This document shows positions 1 through 8,179 of a DNA stretch of 64,000 nucleotides, piece by piece; position 1 is the first letter of the stretch; each line of letters starts with the position of its first letter. The translations under genes were made by a program, and so were the position numbers. Below the pieces are notes generated by a model, which saw only the letters and a program-made list of their open reading frames with translations, was not told where the DNA came from and did not search any database. Origin of the DNA: Ottelia alismoides (lineage: Eukaryota; Streptophyta; Magnoliopsida; Alismatales; Hydrocharitaceae); the NCBI GenBank assembly GCA_037367405.1, contig JAZKJV010011400.1:6446501-6510500 (forward strand). Direction: 5' to 3'.

Positions 1-129
1 ATTGAACTTGAGTTACTACCTCCAGGAATTAGGGCATTGACACGGATGTCAGCGCTAAAGAGACGCCTGCAACGATGCGACTTACTCCCCAAGAGTAGGC
101 TCGGTGTCAATCTGCCCAGCCCGCTCGTC

Positions 130-1335
130 ATGGCTGCGTGCCAGTGGTTGGCCCTGTTATCCACGTTGCTGTGGAATTCGGGCTGCAAGATGCTCGATCC
201 TGACTCAGCCTCGCTGATGGATCGCTGGCAAGCTCGCCGCCAGATCGATGGCGAGGATGTCTATCGACCGGAAGGTCGCGCCGCTGAGAAGAAGAGCAAG
301 CCACAAGCGTTCTGGGATCAAATGACCGGTCGCGACAAAATCGACCCAGCCAAGGCTCGCCAGGAATATCACGAAGCCGACGAACTGTTCAACAAAGCCA
401 AAGGCCTGGAAGGCGAAGAGCGGGCCGACTGCTTCCGCGCCGCTGCCCAGAAATACAAATCAGCCGCCAAGAACTGGCGCAGTTCGGCACTAGAGCAAGA
501 TGCCTTGTTGATGATGGGCGAGAGCTACTTCTTCTCTGAAGACTACTACCGTTCCGAACAAGCTTATGCTCGGCTGGTCAAAGAGTATCCTCGCAATCGC
601 TACATGGATCACGTTGGGGCTCGGCGATTCGAGATTGCCGACTACTGGTTGAAAGAGGATGGCGCTGCGCACAAACCCTTCTACATGGTCAACTTTACCA
701 ACGGCCAACTGCCCTGGAATGATACCGGCGGACATGGTCGGCGCGTGTTGGAAAAGATGCGGCTGGATGATCCCACTGGCAAGAACACCGACGATGCCAC
801 CATGCGGCTAGCGGTCGCCAGTTTTCAGAAGGGAGATTACGAGACAGCCGCCGATACATTCTCCGATCTGCGCGTCACTTACCCCGACAGCGAGCATCAA
901 TTCCAAGCCCAGTTCCTGGAACTGCAGAGCTTGATGGCTTCCTACCAAGGTGCACAATATAGCAGCGTGCCGCTAACGGATGCCGAAAAACGCGCCAAGC
1001 AGATCATTCGACAGTTCCCCAAAGAAGCCCAAGAGAATCAGAAAGAGCTCAATACGGCTCTGGCCAAGATCCACTATCTCAAGGCTGAACGCTATTGGGA
1101 GCAAGCCGAGTTTCGGCGCAAACGACAAGAGAACGAAGCCTGCCGTCGCAACCTGGCGGTTATCATCAAGAAGTACTCCGATACGCCTTTCGGCAAGCTA
1201 GCCGAAGAGAATATGGAGAAATTGAAGGATGCACCGGACGATCCGCCACAGTACTTTGGACCGCTAGTCAAATTGTTTCCCGAGCGCGGTGCCGAGCGAC
1301 CCTGGTTGCAAAACACGGGTGACAATTCCAGATGA
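130..1335 (+). CDS. BamD-like TPR lipoprotein
   Basis: Predicted outer-membrane lipoprotein built of tetratricopeptide-type helical repeats, resembling BamD/YbgF assembly factors. The ATG at 130 gives 401 residues that begin with a hydrophobic stretch ending in a lipobox-like NSGC (Cys19); the frame is open upstream to 37, but that extension is not signal-like. Residues from about 75 on are Ala/Tyr-rich helical pairs, for example around the EADELFNKAK and ALLMMGESYF segments, typical of TPRs that bind partner proteins at the inner face of the outer membrane. The stop overlaps the start of the LptE-like gene by 4 bp (ATGA), so the two are probably translationally coupled. The family call is by pattern; an exact BamD role is inferred. 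Confidence 0.75.
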   Translation: MAACQWLALLSTLLWNSGCKMLDPDSASLMDRWQARRQIDGEDVYRPEGRAAEKKSKPQAFWDQMTGRDKIDPAKARQEYHEADELFNKAKGLEGEERADCFRAAAQKYKSAAKNWRSSALEQDALLMMGESYFFSEDYYRSEQAYARLVKEYPRNRYMDHVGARRFEIADYWLKEDGAAHKPFYMVNFTNGQLPWNDTGGHGRRVLEKMRLDDPTGKNTDDATMRLAVASFQKGDYETAADTFSDLRVTYPDSEHQFQAQFLELQSLMASYQGAQYSSVPLTDAEKRAKQIIRQFPKEAQENQKELNTALAKIHYLKAERYWEQAEFRRKRQENEACRRNLAVIIKKYSDTPFGKLAEENMEKLKDAPDDPPQYFGPLVKLFPERGAERPWLQNTGDNSR

Positions 1336-1868
1336 GCGGCATCGGCGGTCGACAGCTCATGCTAATCTGTGTGGGACTGCTGGCGATCAGCAGCGGATGC
1401 GCTGGATACCAGTTGGGCAATCGCACGCTTTTTCGTAACGATGTACAGACGATTTACGTGCCAATTGTACGCAACGATACCTGGCGACCATACCTGGGCG
1501 TGCAGTTGACCGAACAGTTGCAAAAGGCGATCCAACAACGCACGCCCTATCGGTTGATCAATGATCCCTCGGCCGACAGTATCCTGACGGTTCGCGTTAC
1601 CAATGAAACCAAGCGTGTGATCACCGAAAATCGCGTTGATGATCCACGCGCGCTGGATGCCAAAGTGGCCATCGAGTTAACTTGGGTCGATCGGCAGAAT
1701 AATGTGCTGATGGAAAACCAGTTCGTACCCCCAGATGACGTGGCATTCTTGTTTGCTCAAGGCACTGAATTCGTACCAGAAGCCGGGCAGAGTATTTCCA
1801 CTGCGCACATGCGAGCCATTGAGCGTCTGGCGCAAGACATCGTTAATCAGATGGAAATGCGCTGGTAG
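1332..1868 (+). CDS. LptE-like LPS-assembly lipoprotein
   Basis: A 178-residue lipoprotein with an N-terminal signal and lipobox SSGC (Cys23), followed by GYQLGN and a beta/alpha body (VQTIYVPIVRN, LTEQLQKAIQQRTPYRL), the pattern of LptE. LptE plugs the LptD barrel and helps place lipopolysaccharide in the outer leaflet. Its coupling to a BamD-like gene fits a role in outer-membrane biogenesis. It overlaps the upstream gene by 4 bp, and coaE starts 5 bp after its stop, so the three genes look like one transcript. Planctomycete LptE proteins are divergent, so the name is a family-level assignment and no gene symbol is given. Confidence 0.7.
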   Translation: MSGIGGRQLMLICVGLLAISSGCAGYQLGNRTLFRNDVQTIYVPIVRNDTWRPYLGVQLTEQLQKAIQQRTPYRLINDPSADSILTVRVTNETKRVITENRVDDPRALDAKVAIELTWVDRQNNVLMENQFVPPDDVAFLFAQGTEFVPEAGQSISTAHMRAIERLAQDIVNQMEMRW

Positions 1869-1873
1869 CGGCC

Positions 1874-2488
1874 ATGGGTCAACCACTGGTAATCGGACTA
1901 ATTGGCGGCATCGCTGCTGGTAAATCAACCGTGGCTCGTTGCTTGCAAACGCATGGCGCGCTGTGGTTGGACTCAGATCGCATGGCACACGAGGTACTGG
2001 AGCGTCCCGAAGTTCGTGACCAACTGGTCAATCGATGGGGCCCGGGTGTGATTGCGGCCGAGGGACATGTCGATCGCCGGCGGATTGCTGCCCAGGTGTT
2101 TGGGGCATCCATAACGGCCAAGGAAAACTTGCACTGGCTGGAACAGTTGGTGCATCCGTTAGTCCGCCAGCAAACGGAAGATCGCATCGCCCGAGAAGGC
2201 AGCCAGTATCCAGCGGTGATCATCGATGCGCCCTTGCTGATCGAAGCTGGATTGGCACAGCGTTGCCATCGCATCTTGATGGTCGACACCCCCAGATCGT
2301 TGCAAGAGCGGCTGGCCGCAGCGCGCGGTTGGAGCGCCGAAGAACTGCAGCGTCGCCAGTCAGCTCAGTTACCTATGGCCGAAAAACGTCAGTGGGCCAC
2401 CGACATCGTTGTCAACGATGGAGATCTGGAGCAACTGAAGCAGCGAGTGGCTGACTTCTGGAACAGTCTGCCGCTGGAGCCAATCTGA
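1874..2488 (+). CDS. coaE: Dephospho-CoA kinase
   Basis: Phosphorylates the 3'-hydroxyl of dephospho-CoA with ATP, the last step of coenzyme A synthesis, in the cytoplasm. The 204 residues match the usual family length. A Walker A loop (GGIAAGKST, residues 11-19) lies directly at the N-terminus, followed by the dephospho-CoA-site segment DSDRMAHEVL, the VHPLVRQ helix and VIIDAPLLIEAGL. The C-terminus holds the lid-like region and DIVVNDGDLEQL. It is third in the operon after the two lipoprotein genes, a coupling with no obvious metabolic logic. A repeat-filled gap follows its stop. Confidence 0.95.
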   Translation: MGQPLVIGLIGGIAAGKSTVARCLQTHGALWLDSDRMAHEVLERPEVRDQLVNRWGPGVIAAEGHVDRRRIAAQVFGASITAKENLHWLEQLVHPLVRQQTEDRIAREGSQYPAVIIDAPLLIEAGLAQRCHRILMVDTPRSLQERLAAARGWSAEELQRRQSAQLPMAEKRQWATDIVVNDGDLEQLKQRVADFWNSLPLEPI

Positions 2489-2506
2489 GCACAGTGTGGT
2501 TTCGTC

Positions 2507-2600
2507 GTAGCCCCCATCGCCAGAGGGTGGACAAAGTGTGTAGCCCCCATCGCCAGCGGTTGGACGACGTGTGTAGCCACCGTCGCCAGACGGTGGACGC
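2507..2600. repeat. Three tandem copies of short palindromic repeat (family A)
   Basis: Three head-to-tail units spaced about 32 bp (from about 2507, 2539 and 2571), each starting GTAGCC and containing a CCACCG...CGGTGG-type hairpin whose loop resembles TCGCCAGA. The units differ by point changes. They fill part of the 306-bp gap between coaE and the convergent porin gene. The same family recurs at about ten intergenic sites in this window. Confidence 0.8.
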
Positions 2601-2706
2601 CAAAGTTGAAGCCTTCCACGGCTGCTCATTGTGCCCAGTGGCGCAGTCCCACTAAGCACTCGCTCGCCAGAGTATCTGCAAAACGATCGACCAGCAGTTG
2701 GTGCTG

Positions 2707-2773
2707 GCTTGAATAGCCAATGAATCTCTGTACTGGCTCCAAGCCGAAGGCTCGGCACGAGCCTCGCCCCACC
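2707..2773. repeat. Family C repeat with GCA-loop hairpin
   Basis: Contains GCCAATGAATCT followed by a hairpin GGCTCG-GCA-CGAGCC and then TCGCCC. Related sequence lies at about 42512-42600 (GCCAATGAATCT ... GGCTCAGCAGGAG ... TCGCCC) and 52552-52610 (TCAATGCATCTT ... GGCTCAGCAGGAG ... TCGCCC). No coding potential was seen here; function is unknown. Confidence 0.55.
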
Positions 2774-2794
2774 GCGGACGCCAATTTGCAGCCC

Positions 2795-4303
2795 TTACAT
2801 CACGACTTCGAAGCGCAGGCCTGGTAGCAAAGCGTCTTTGTATTGTCCGCCTGGATTGACGATGTACTGCAGGTCTGGCTGCAACGAGAAGTAGGGCGAC
2901 GGGATGTACTTGTAGAATAGTTCGATCGCGTTCTCGTACTTGTCCAGTGCGATTCCGTCAGCAGCGTTTACTTCGCGGTGCGGGCGGCTGTAAAGGATAT
3001 TGGCGAAAGCCAGGCCAACCACGTCAGTATCTCGCTCGGGAATAAGACCACGATACACCAGGCCTCCACCGTAATACTCTTGGATAAAGTTTCGATTACC
3101 GGGTGCCCAGCCGAATTGCCAGAAGACCCCTAGCCCTTGAGTGTCGTCTGTTCCGTATTCTTCTTTGAATAGCATCTGGTCGCTTGACGCAAAGACGCCA
3201 TAGTTTTGAACAAACGTGCGTGGATTAGGGTCTGTCGTAATCTCTGTCCAGACATTCGGATCGCTGTGGTGCCACATACCAACCCGAGTAGTATGCGGCA
3301 GTTGTCCGTTGGGACCAAACTGTGGTTTCCATTGCAACTGGTACATCGACATGGCCCCGTGATGTCCCAGCGTATCGAAACCCCAGCGCACGCCCGTCGG
3401 ACCGCTGGGCAAGGAACCATCGTATAGGCCCAATCCCAGGTTGATCGTTTCTGTAGCGTCAAAGAAGGTTGCAATACCCAGCGCCTGGCTTGGAAAAGTG
3501 GGGAATGGGATGTTCGGAGGAACTCCGAAGGACGAATGTACGAACTCGCCACCCAAATCGGTCAAGGCAAAATCTACGTTGGCATCCTGCTTGCCCACCT
3601 TCGTACGCCAGCGATTATCCAGGGCGTAGTGTTCGTACCAATACTCGGCGACAGTTGTGAACTGCGGGCGTTCTGTCTCGCTGATTGTGGAATCAAGGTT
3701 ACTGAACAGTTGTGTATCGCCGACATAATTGGCAGAGAGTGGTTTACCTGCCAGGTTTTGACCATAGACAAACAAACGCCCGCCATCCCACCAGCCCATG
3801 CGCTCCGTGTCGATGATGCTGACGATATCCAAGTTGCTGCGGTAGTTGGTGGCGCGGGCAGGGGATAAACCGCCGGTTGCTTTAGTGAATGTTTCACCGG
3901 TGTAGATGTATTCCCAAGTCCAGGCACCATCGCGCAACGAGTGTGGCAAGCGATCGAACAGGCCGGGAGATATATCTTCGCCTTCTTCGTCTGTTGGGCT
4001 CTCACCATCGCCGCCGGGTGGCACCAGGTTGCGGCCGGGCCTGCCCGGCACAGGCAGGCGATCACCGGTACGATTGGTTGAGACAGAAGTGGTTCGGCGA
4101 GATTCGCGATCCGGTTGTGCGGCTTTGGGCTGCGTGTGCGCGGGATCTTCCGGGCGACGTTCGGGGTGGGCAGGCAATGGCAACTGTGATGGCGCGGGGG
4201 ACTGGTCTTGCGCCTCGGCCGCGTTCGTTCCCCAGAGCAATGCAATCAACGCCAGGTGCGCATAAGCGCTCGCTGCGTGCGCAGCCCGACCATGAGTCCG
4301 CAT
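2795..4303 (-). CDS. OprB-family carbohydrate porin
   Basis: Predicted outer-membrane beta-barrel of the carbohydrate-selective porin (OprB) family, letting sugars or other small solutes cross the outer membrane. Starting at the ATG at 4303 gives 502 residues with a signal-like N-terminus (AHLALIALLWGTNAAEAQ); an upstream ATG at 4369 is possible but lacks a signal character. A Pro/Arg-rich low-complexity linker (residues about 35-105) precedes the barrel, which shows alternating aromatic strands such as GRLFVYGQNLAG, FWQFGWAPGN and a C-terminal strand ending in LRFEVVM. It is divergent from cheA. The substrate cannot be read from the sequence. Confidence 0.8.
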   Translation of the reverse strand: MRTHGRAAHAASAYAHLALIALLWGTNAAEAQDQSPAPSQLPLPAHPERRPEDPAHTQPKAAQPDRESRRTTSVSTNRTGDRLPVPGRPGRNLVPPGGDGESPTDEEGEDISPGLFDRLPHSLRDGAWTWEYIYTGETFTKATGGLSPARATNYRSNLDIVSIIDTERMGWWDGGRLFVYGQNLAGKPLSANYVGDTQLFSNLDSTISETERPQFTTVAEYWYEHYALDNRWRTKVGKQDANVDFALTDLGGEFVHSSFGVPPNIPFPTFPSQALGIATFFDATETINLGLGLYDGSLPSGPTGVRWGFDTLGHHGAMSMYQLQWKPQFGPNGQLPHTTRVGMWHHSDPNVWTEITTDPNPRTFVQNYGVFASSDQMLFKEEYGTDDTQGLGVFWQFGWAPGNRNFIQEYYGGGLVYRGLIPERDTDVVGLAFANILYSRPHREVNAADGIALDKYENAIELFYKYIPSPYFSLQPDLQYIVNPGGQYKDALLPGLRFEVVM

Positions 4304-4795
4304 CCGTTCGGCCCCTACCTCATCCGCCCCTTGATGAGAAACGATCGGAGCGATGCACCCCTCATGCACAGCGCCACGTTTCAGTGGTAAGAATTCGAAA
4401 GTATGAGTATGGAATCTTAACGAAAACCAACTGCCGCCCTATTGTGCCGATTGCGCATGGATAGTGCGGCACGGCTCCAATGGCTGACTTGGCTGGCAGC
4501 ACGGCGAGCCGAGTTTACAGCACCAGCCGGGTGCAGCCGAACTTTCGGAATTCGTGTCAAACTTTTCTTGCTTGATGCATATTCGCATCCTACGTTTGTC
4601 AGAGATCAAACAGAGCCGTTTCCGGGGGGGAGCGGAAGTGACCACGATGGTCACAACTGGATCTGGGGCAAATCAGGCATCAGGTTCTGGCAGCTATCAG
4701 GCATAGGTGCGCGTTCTGGCGTACTCCATGTGCCCGACACAGGCTGCGTTTCTCCCCAAGAAACGCGCCATTCTTTTTTGTCGGGGCAAAATCCA
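4304..4795. other. Divergent intergenic region, porin / cheA
   Basis: About 490 bp between the porin start and the chosen cheA start. The frame of cheA is open back to 4442, but this part encodes no recognisable domain, so it is treated as non-coding. It should hold the promoters of both genes; I see no convincing sigma-54 or operator motif in it. Confidence 0.5.
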
Positions 4796-7624
4796 ATGAC
4801 CTTTGAAGATGCAGAACTGCTCAAAGAATTCGTAGTTGAATCCCAAGAGCACCTGGCCGATGTCGAGAACCAATTGCTTACCCTGGAGTCGCAGGGTGAA
4901 CAAATGGATGTTGCTCTGGTCAATACAGTATTTCGCGCGGTGCATTCCATCAAAGGTGCGGCTGGCTTTCTGGGCTTGGAAACATTGCAAGGGCTGGCCC
5001 ACCGCGAAGAAGAAGTTCTGAACAAACTGCGCAACCAGGAGCTGCGTCCGACCAGCGAAGTAATCAATACGCTGTTGCGCGCCACCGACAAGCTCAAGCA
5101 CTTGCTCGATTCAATCGACTCGTCCAACCAGGCGGATGTCTCTGAGCACATGACGGCGTTGGAGCTGATTCTAAACGGTAATGAAGGTACAACCGCTGCA
5201 ACTCAGCCTGAAGCGACACCGACTACCGCACCCGGCCCAGCCAAAGCCACACAATTGAGCGGAATTTCTACCGAAGCAATGCGCGAGTTCTTAATTGAGA
5301 GCTACGATAACTTAGAACAATTGGAACGCGACTTGATGACGCTCGAACGTCAGTCGACCAGCGAGGCCGTCATCAACGGTGCGTTTCGATCGATTCACAC
5401 GATCAAGGGTACTGCCGGCTTCCTGGGCTTTGCCAGGCTTGAGAGCGTTACCCACGTGGCCGAGAATCTGTTGGGCAGCATCCGCTCTGGTCAAATCGGA
5501 TTTGATTCCGAGATTGGCGGCGGGCTGTTCAAAGTAATTGATAAAGTACGCGAGCTGCTGGCGGCGATCGAGGCCGATGGCAGCGAAATGCGCGTTGATG
5601 TAGTCCAGCTCGTCGAACTGCTCAGCAGTCTTTACGAGCAGAAACTGGCTGGTTGCCAGGCTGTGCAGCCGACACCATCCAAAGGGACCAAAGCGAAGAA
5701 GACCACGCGCAAGTCGACTTCGACCAAGTCCCAGAGCCCAGCGAGCGAGACTCGCAGTAGTGATCCAGGTGAGCCACCACAACTGCCGGAATGCCCCAAT
5801 CCAGCAGTTGTGACTGCGGTTGTTCCCCCAACCGTAGCGCCAACCAACTCACCGAACACACAAACAAACTCAGCACCCGTGGCTGCCCCCGCCCCAGTGC
5901 CGAGCCCCCAAGAAATTAGTTCAGCTAGGCCTGCTACTGCCCCAGCAGCCGATGCCACCGGTTCCGCGGCCGACAGTACGATACGAGTCGACGTTGCGTT
6001 ACTGGACAAACTAATGACGTGTGTCGGTGAGCTGGTTTTGGCTCGTAACCAAATCCTGCAATTCTCCAATGCACAAGTCGATAGTGAACTCCATCGCACT
6101 TCTCAGCGATTGAACTTGATCACTACCGAGTTGCAGGAAGGAGTCATGAAGACTCGCATGCAGCCGATCGGTAACGTCTGGAGCAAGTTTCCCAGATTGG
6201 TTCGTGACCTGGCCGGTATCTGCGGAAAGCAAGTCCGCATCGAAATGGAAGGCAAGGATACCGAACTGGACAAGACTATTATCGAGGCCATCAAGGATCC
6301 GCTCACCCACCTGGTGCGCAACACCGTCGACCACGGTATCGAAAAACCAGAAGTGCGCTTGCAGAAAGGTAAGCCGGTTGAAGGCTGCCTGACCCTGCGA
6401 GCCTATCATGAAGGTGGCCAGGTCAATATCGAGATTTGCGACGACGGCGCCGGTTTGAATATCGAACGTATACGCACGAAAGCCGTCGAACGCGGACTCA
6501 TTACCGCTGAGCAGGCTGCGCGATTGCCTGAGCGAGATGTCGGCAACTTAATCTTCCTGCCCGGCTTTTCCACCGCGGAAACGGTTTCCAATGTTTCAGG
6601 CCGTGGAGTGGGCATGGATGTCGTCAAGACCAACATCGAAAAGATCGGCGGCACGGTCGATCTGCAGAGTCAGGCAGGTTACGGAACCACAATCAAGATC
6701 AAGATTCCTTTGACTCTGGCCATTATCCCAGCCTTGATCGTTACCAGCGATGGCAATCGCTACGCGATTCCTCAAGTCAATCTTTTGGAATTGGTCCGGC
6801 TGGATGGCGAGCAGGTGGCCAAGAGCGTTGAATGGATCCAAGGTGCACCCGTATACCGACTGCGAGGCCGCCTGTTGCCACTGGTCTATCTGCGTCAGCA
6901 GCTGGACTGCGAGGACATTGTCGGTAACACCGATGCGCTTAATATCGTGGTTCTGCGAGCCGACGATCGTCCCTTCGGACTGGTGGTTGACCGTATCAAC
7001 GATACCGAAGAGATCGTGGTTAAGCCGCTGAGCAAACAACTCAAGAGCGTACCAGTCTATTCAGGCACAACCATCATGGGCGATGGCAAGGTCGCCCTGA
7101 TTCTGGATGTGCTGGGATTGGCGCATGCCGCCAATGTCATTGCTGAGACTCGCGACCGTAACATGGCCGATGCTGGCGACCTGTCGGTTTCGCGCTCTGG
7201 CGAAGCCCAATCGCTGCTGGTGGTGGGAGTTGGTGAAAACAATCGTTACGCCATGCCGCTCTCGCAAGTGACGCGACTGGAGAAGATCGAAGCCAATTCG
7301 ATCGAAATGGCTGATCAGCAGAAAGTGGTTCAGTACCGCGGCGAAATTCTGCCCTTGGTTTCATTGGCCGATTCGATGTGCGTAGCCTCCAGTGCTCAGC
7401 AGACAGAGGATGGCATGTTGGATGTGGTTGTCTATACCGAAAGTCAGCGCAGCGTCGGGCTGGTGGTCGACCGGATCATCGATATCGTCGATGCGCATCT
7501 TGAGGTCACTCGTCCCAGCCAGCGTTACGGTTTGTTAGGGTCCGCCGTGGTGCAAGAGCACGTCACCGACTTGATCGACTTGCCAGCTCTGGTACGTCAG
7601 TGCGATCCAACCCTGGACGCTTAA
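4796..7624 (+). CDS. cheA: Chemotaxis histidine kinase CheA, two HPt and two CheW domains
   Basis: Autophosphorylating kinase that passes signals from chemoreceptors to CheY and CheB. The ATG at 4796 (942 aa) starts directly at the first HPt domain. HPt1 carries His50 (VHSIKGAAGFLG) and HPt2 His201 (IHTIKGTAGFLG). A Pro/Ala/Thr-rich linker (about 290-395) follows, with no P2 domain recognised, then the dimerisation helix (VDVALLDKLM), the ATPase core with N-box (LTHLVRNTVDHGIEKP) and G-boxes (CDDGAGLN, GVGMDVV), and two C-terminal CheW-like domains (about 640-780 and 800-942). Usual CheA has one HPt and one CheW. It is the first gene of a co-directional chemotaxis cluster. Confidence 0.93.
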   Translation: MTFEDAELLKEFVVESQEHLADVENQLLTLESQGEQMDVALVNTVFRAVHSIKGAAGFLGLETLQGLAHREEEVLNKLRNQELRPTSEVINTLLRATDKLKHLLDSIDSSNQADVSEHMTALELILNGNEGTTAATQPEATPTTAPGPAKATQLSGISTEAMREFLIESYDNLEQLERDLMTLERQSTSEAVINGAFRSIHTIKGTAGFLGFARLESVTHVAENLLGSIRSGQIGFDSEIGGGLFKVIDKVRELLAAIEADGSEMRVDVVQLVELLSSLYEQKLAGCQAVQPTPSKGTKAKKTTRKSTSTKSQSPASETRSSDPGEPPQLPECPNPAVVTAVVPPTVAPTNSPNTQTNSAPVAAPAPVPSPQEISSARPATAPAADATGSAADSTIRVDVALLDKLMTCVGELVLARNQILQFSNAQVDSELHRTSQRLNLITTELQEGVMKTRMQPIGNVWSKFPRLVRDLAGICGKQVRIEMEGKDTELDKTIIEAIKDPLTHLVRNTVDHGIEKPEVRLQKGKPVEGCLTLRAYHEGGQVNIEICDDGAGLNIERIRTKAVERGLITAEQAARLPERDVGNLIFLPGFSTAETVSNVSGRGVGMDVVKTNIEKIGGTVDLQSQAGYGTTIKIKIPLTLAIIPALIVTSDGNRYAIPQVNLLELVRLDGEQVAKSVEWIQGAPVYRLRGRLLPLVYLRQQLDCEDIVGNTDALNIVVLRADDRPFGLVVDRINDTEEIVVKPLSKQLKSVPVYSGTTIMGDGKVALILDVLGLAHAANVIAETRDRNMADAGDLSVSRSGEAQSLLVVGVGENNRYAMPLSQVTRLEKIEANSIEMADQQKVVQYRGEILPLVSLADSMCVASSAQQTEDGMLDVVVYTESQRSVGLVVDRIIDIVDAHLEVTRPSQRYGLLGSAVVQEHVTDLIDLPALVRQCDPTLDA

Positions 7625-7674
7625 GGCCTGACACTGCGCATTTTGCAATTCATCCATAACCAAAAGTACTTACC

Positions 7675-8112
7675 ATGCTCACTGCTACTCGACAGCTTTG
7701 CACGTTCACACTTGATAATCATTTGTTTGGTGTAGACGCCCAGTCGGTTCAAGAAGTCATTCGCTATCAGGAAATGACTCGAGTTCCGAAGACACCACCG
7801 GCCGTCAGCGGCTTGATCAATCTGCGAGGTCAGATTGTGACGGCCATTGACTTGAGGAAGAGACTGGGATTGACGGAGCGACCTGCAGACAAGTTGCCCA
7901 TGAACGTCGTAGTTCGCGGCGATGAAGGGGCGGTCAGTCTGCTTGTTGATCAAATCGGAGACGTCATCGAAGTCGATGAAGACCGATTTGAATTGCCGCC
8001 GGACACATTGCGAGGTTCGGCACGTTCTTTTGTCCAAGGAGCTTACAAGCTGGATGCCAGTTTGCTTCTTTTACTCAATATAGAACAGGTAGTCCAACTG
8101 TCCGACGAGTGA
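7675..8112 (+). CDS. cheW: Chemotaxis scaffold protein CheW
   Basis: Small adaptor that links CheA to the chemoreceptor signalling tip. The 145 residues form one CheW domain: CTFTLDNHLFGVDAQSVQEV, then the typical VSGLINLRGQIVTAIDLRKRLG segment and the LLVDQIGDVIEV strand. It lies 50 bp after cheA and 67 bp before the receptor gene. A perfect 7-bp hairpin overlaps its stop codon. The CheW domains within CheA make this the third CheW-type module of the cluster. Confidence 0.93.
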   Translation: MLTATRQLCTFTLDNHLFGVDAQSVQEVIRYQEMTRVPKTPPAVSGLINLRGQIVTAIDLRKRLGLTERPADKLPMNVVVRGDEGAVSLLVDQIGDVIEVDEDRFELPPDTLRGSARSFVQGAYKLDASLLLLLNIEQVVQLSDE

Positions 8113-8131
8113 TAATCCCTGTTCTTATCAC
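8109..8131 (+). terminator. Small hairpin at the cheW stop codon
   Basis: GTGATAA and TTATCAC form a perfect 7-bp stem with a 9-nt loop. The stem includes the cheW stop codon. There is no T-run after it, so it is more likely an RNA-processing or attenuation element, or chance, than an efficient terminator. Confidence 0.35.
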
Positions 8132-8179
8132 ATCGCGGAATCGACCAAATCCACAATCATTCAGTTTTAGAGGGGCCGT

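Noticed and set aside
4442..4795. N-terminal extension of CheA by 118 residues
   Set aside because: The extra part has no domain, contains atypical residues and the HPt domain begins right at the ATG at 4796.
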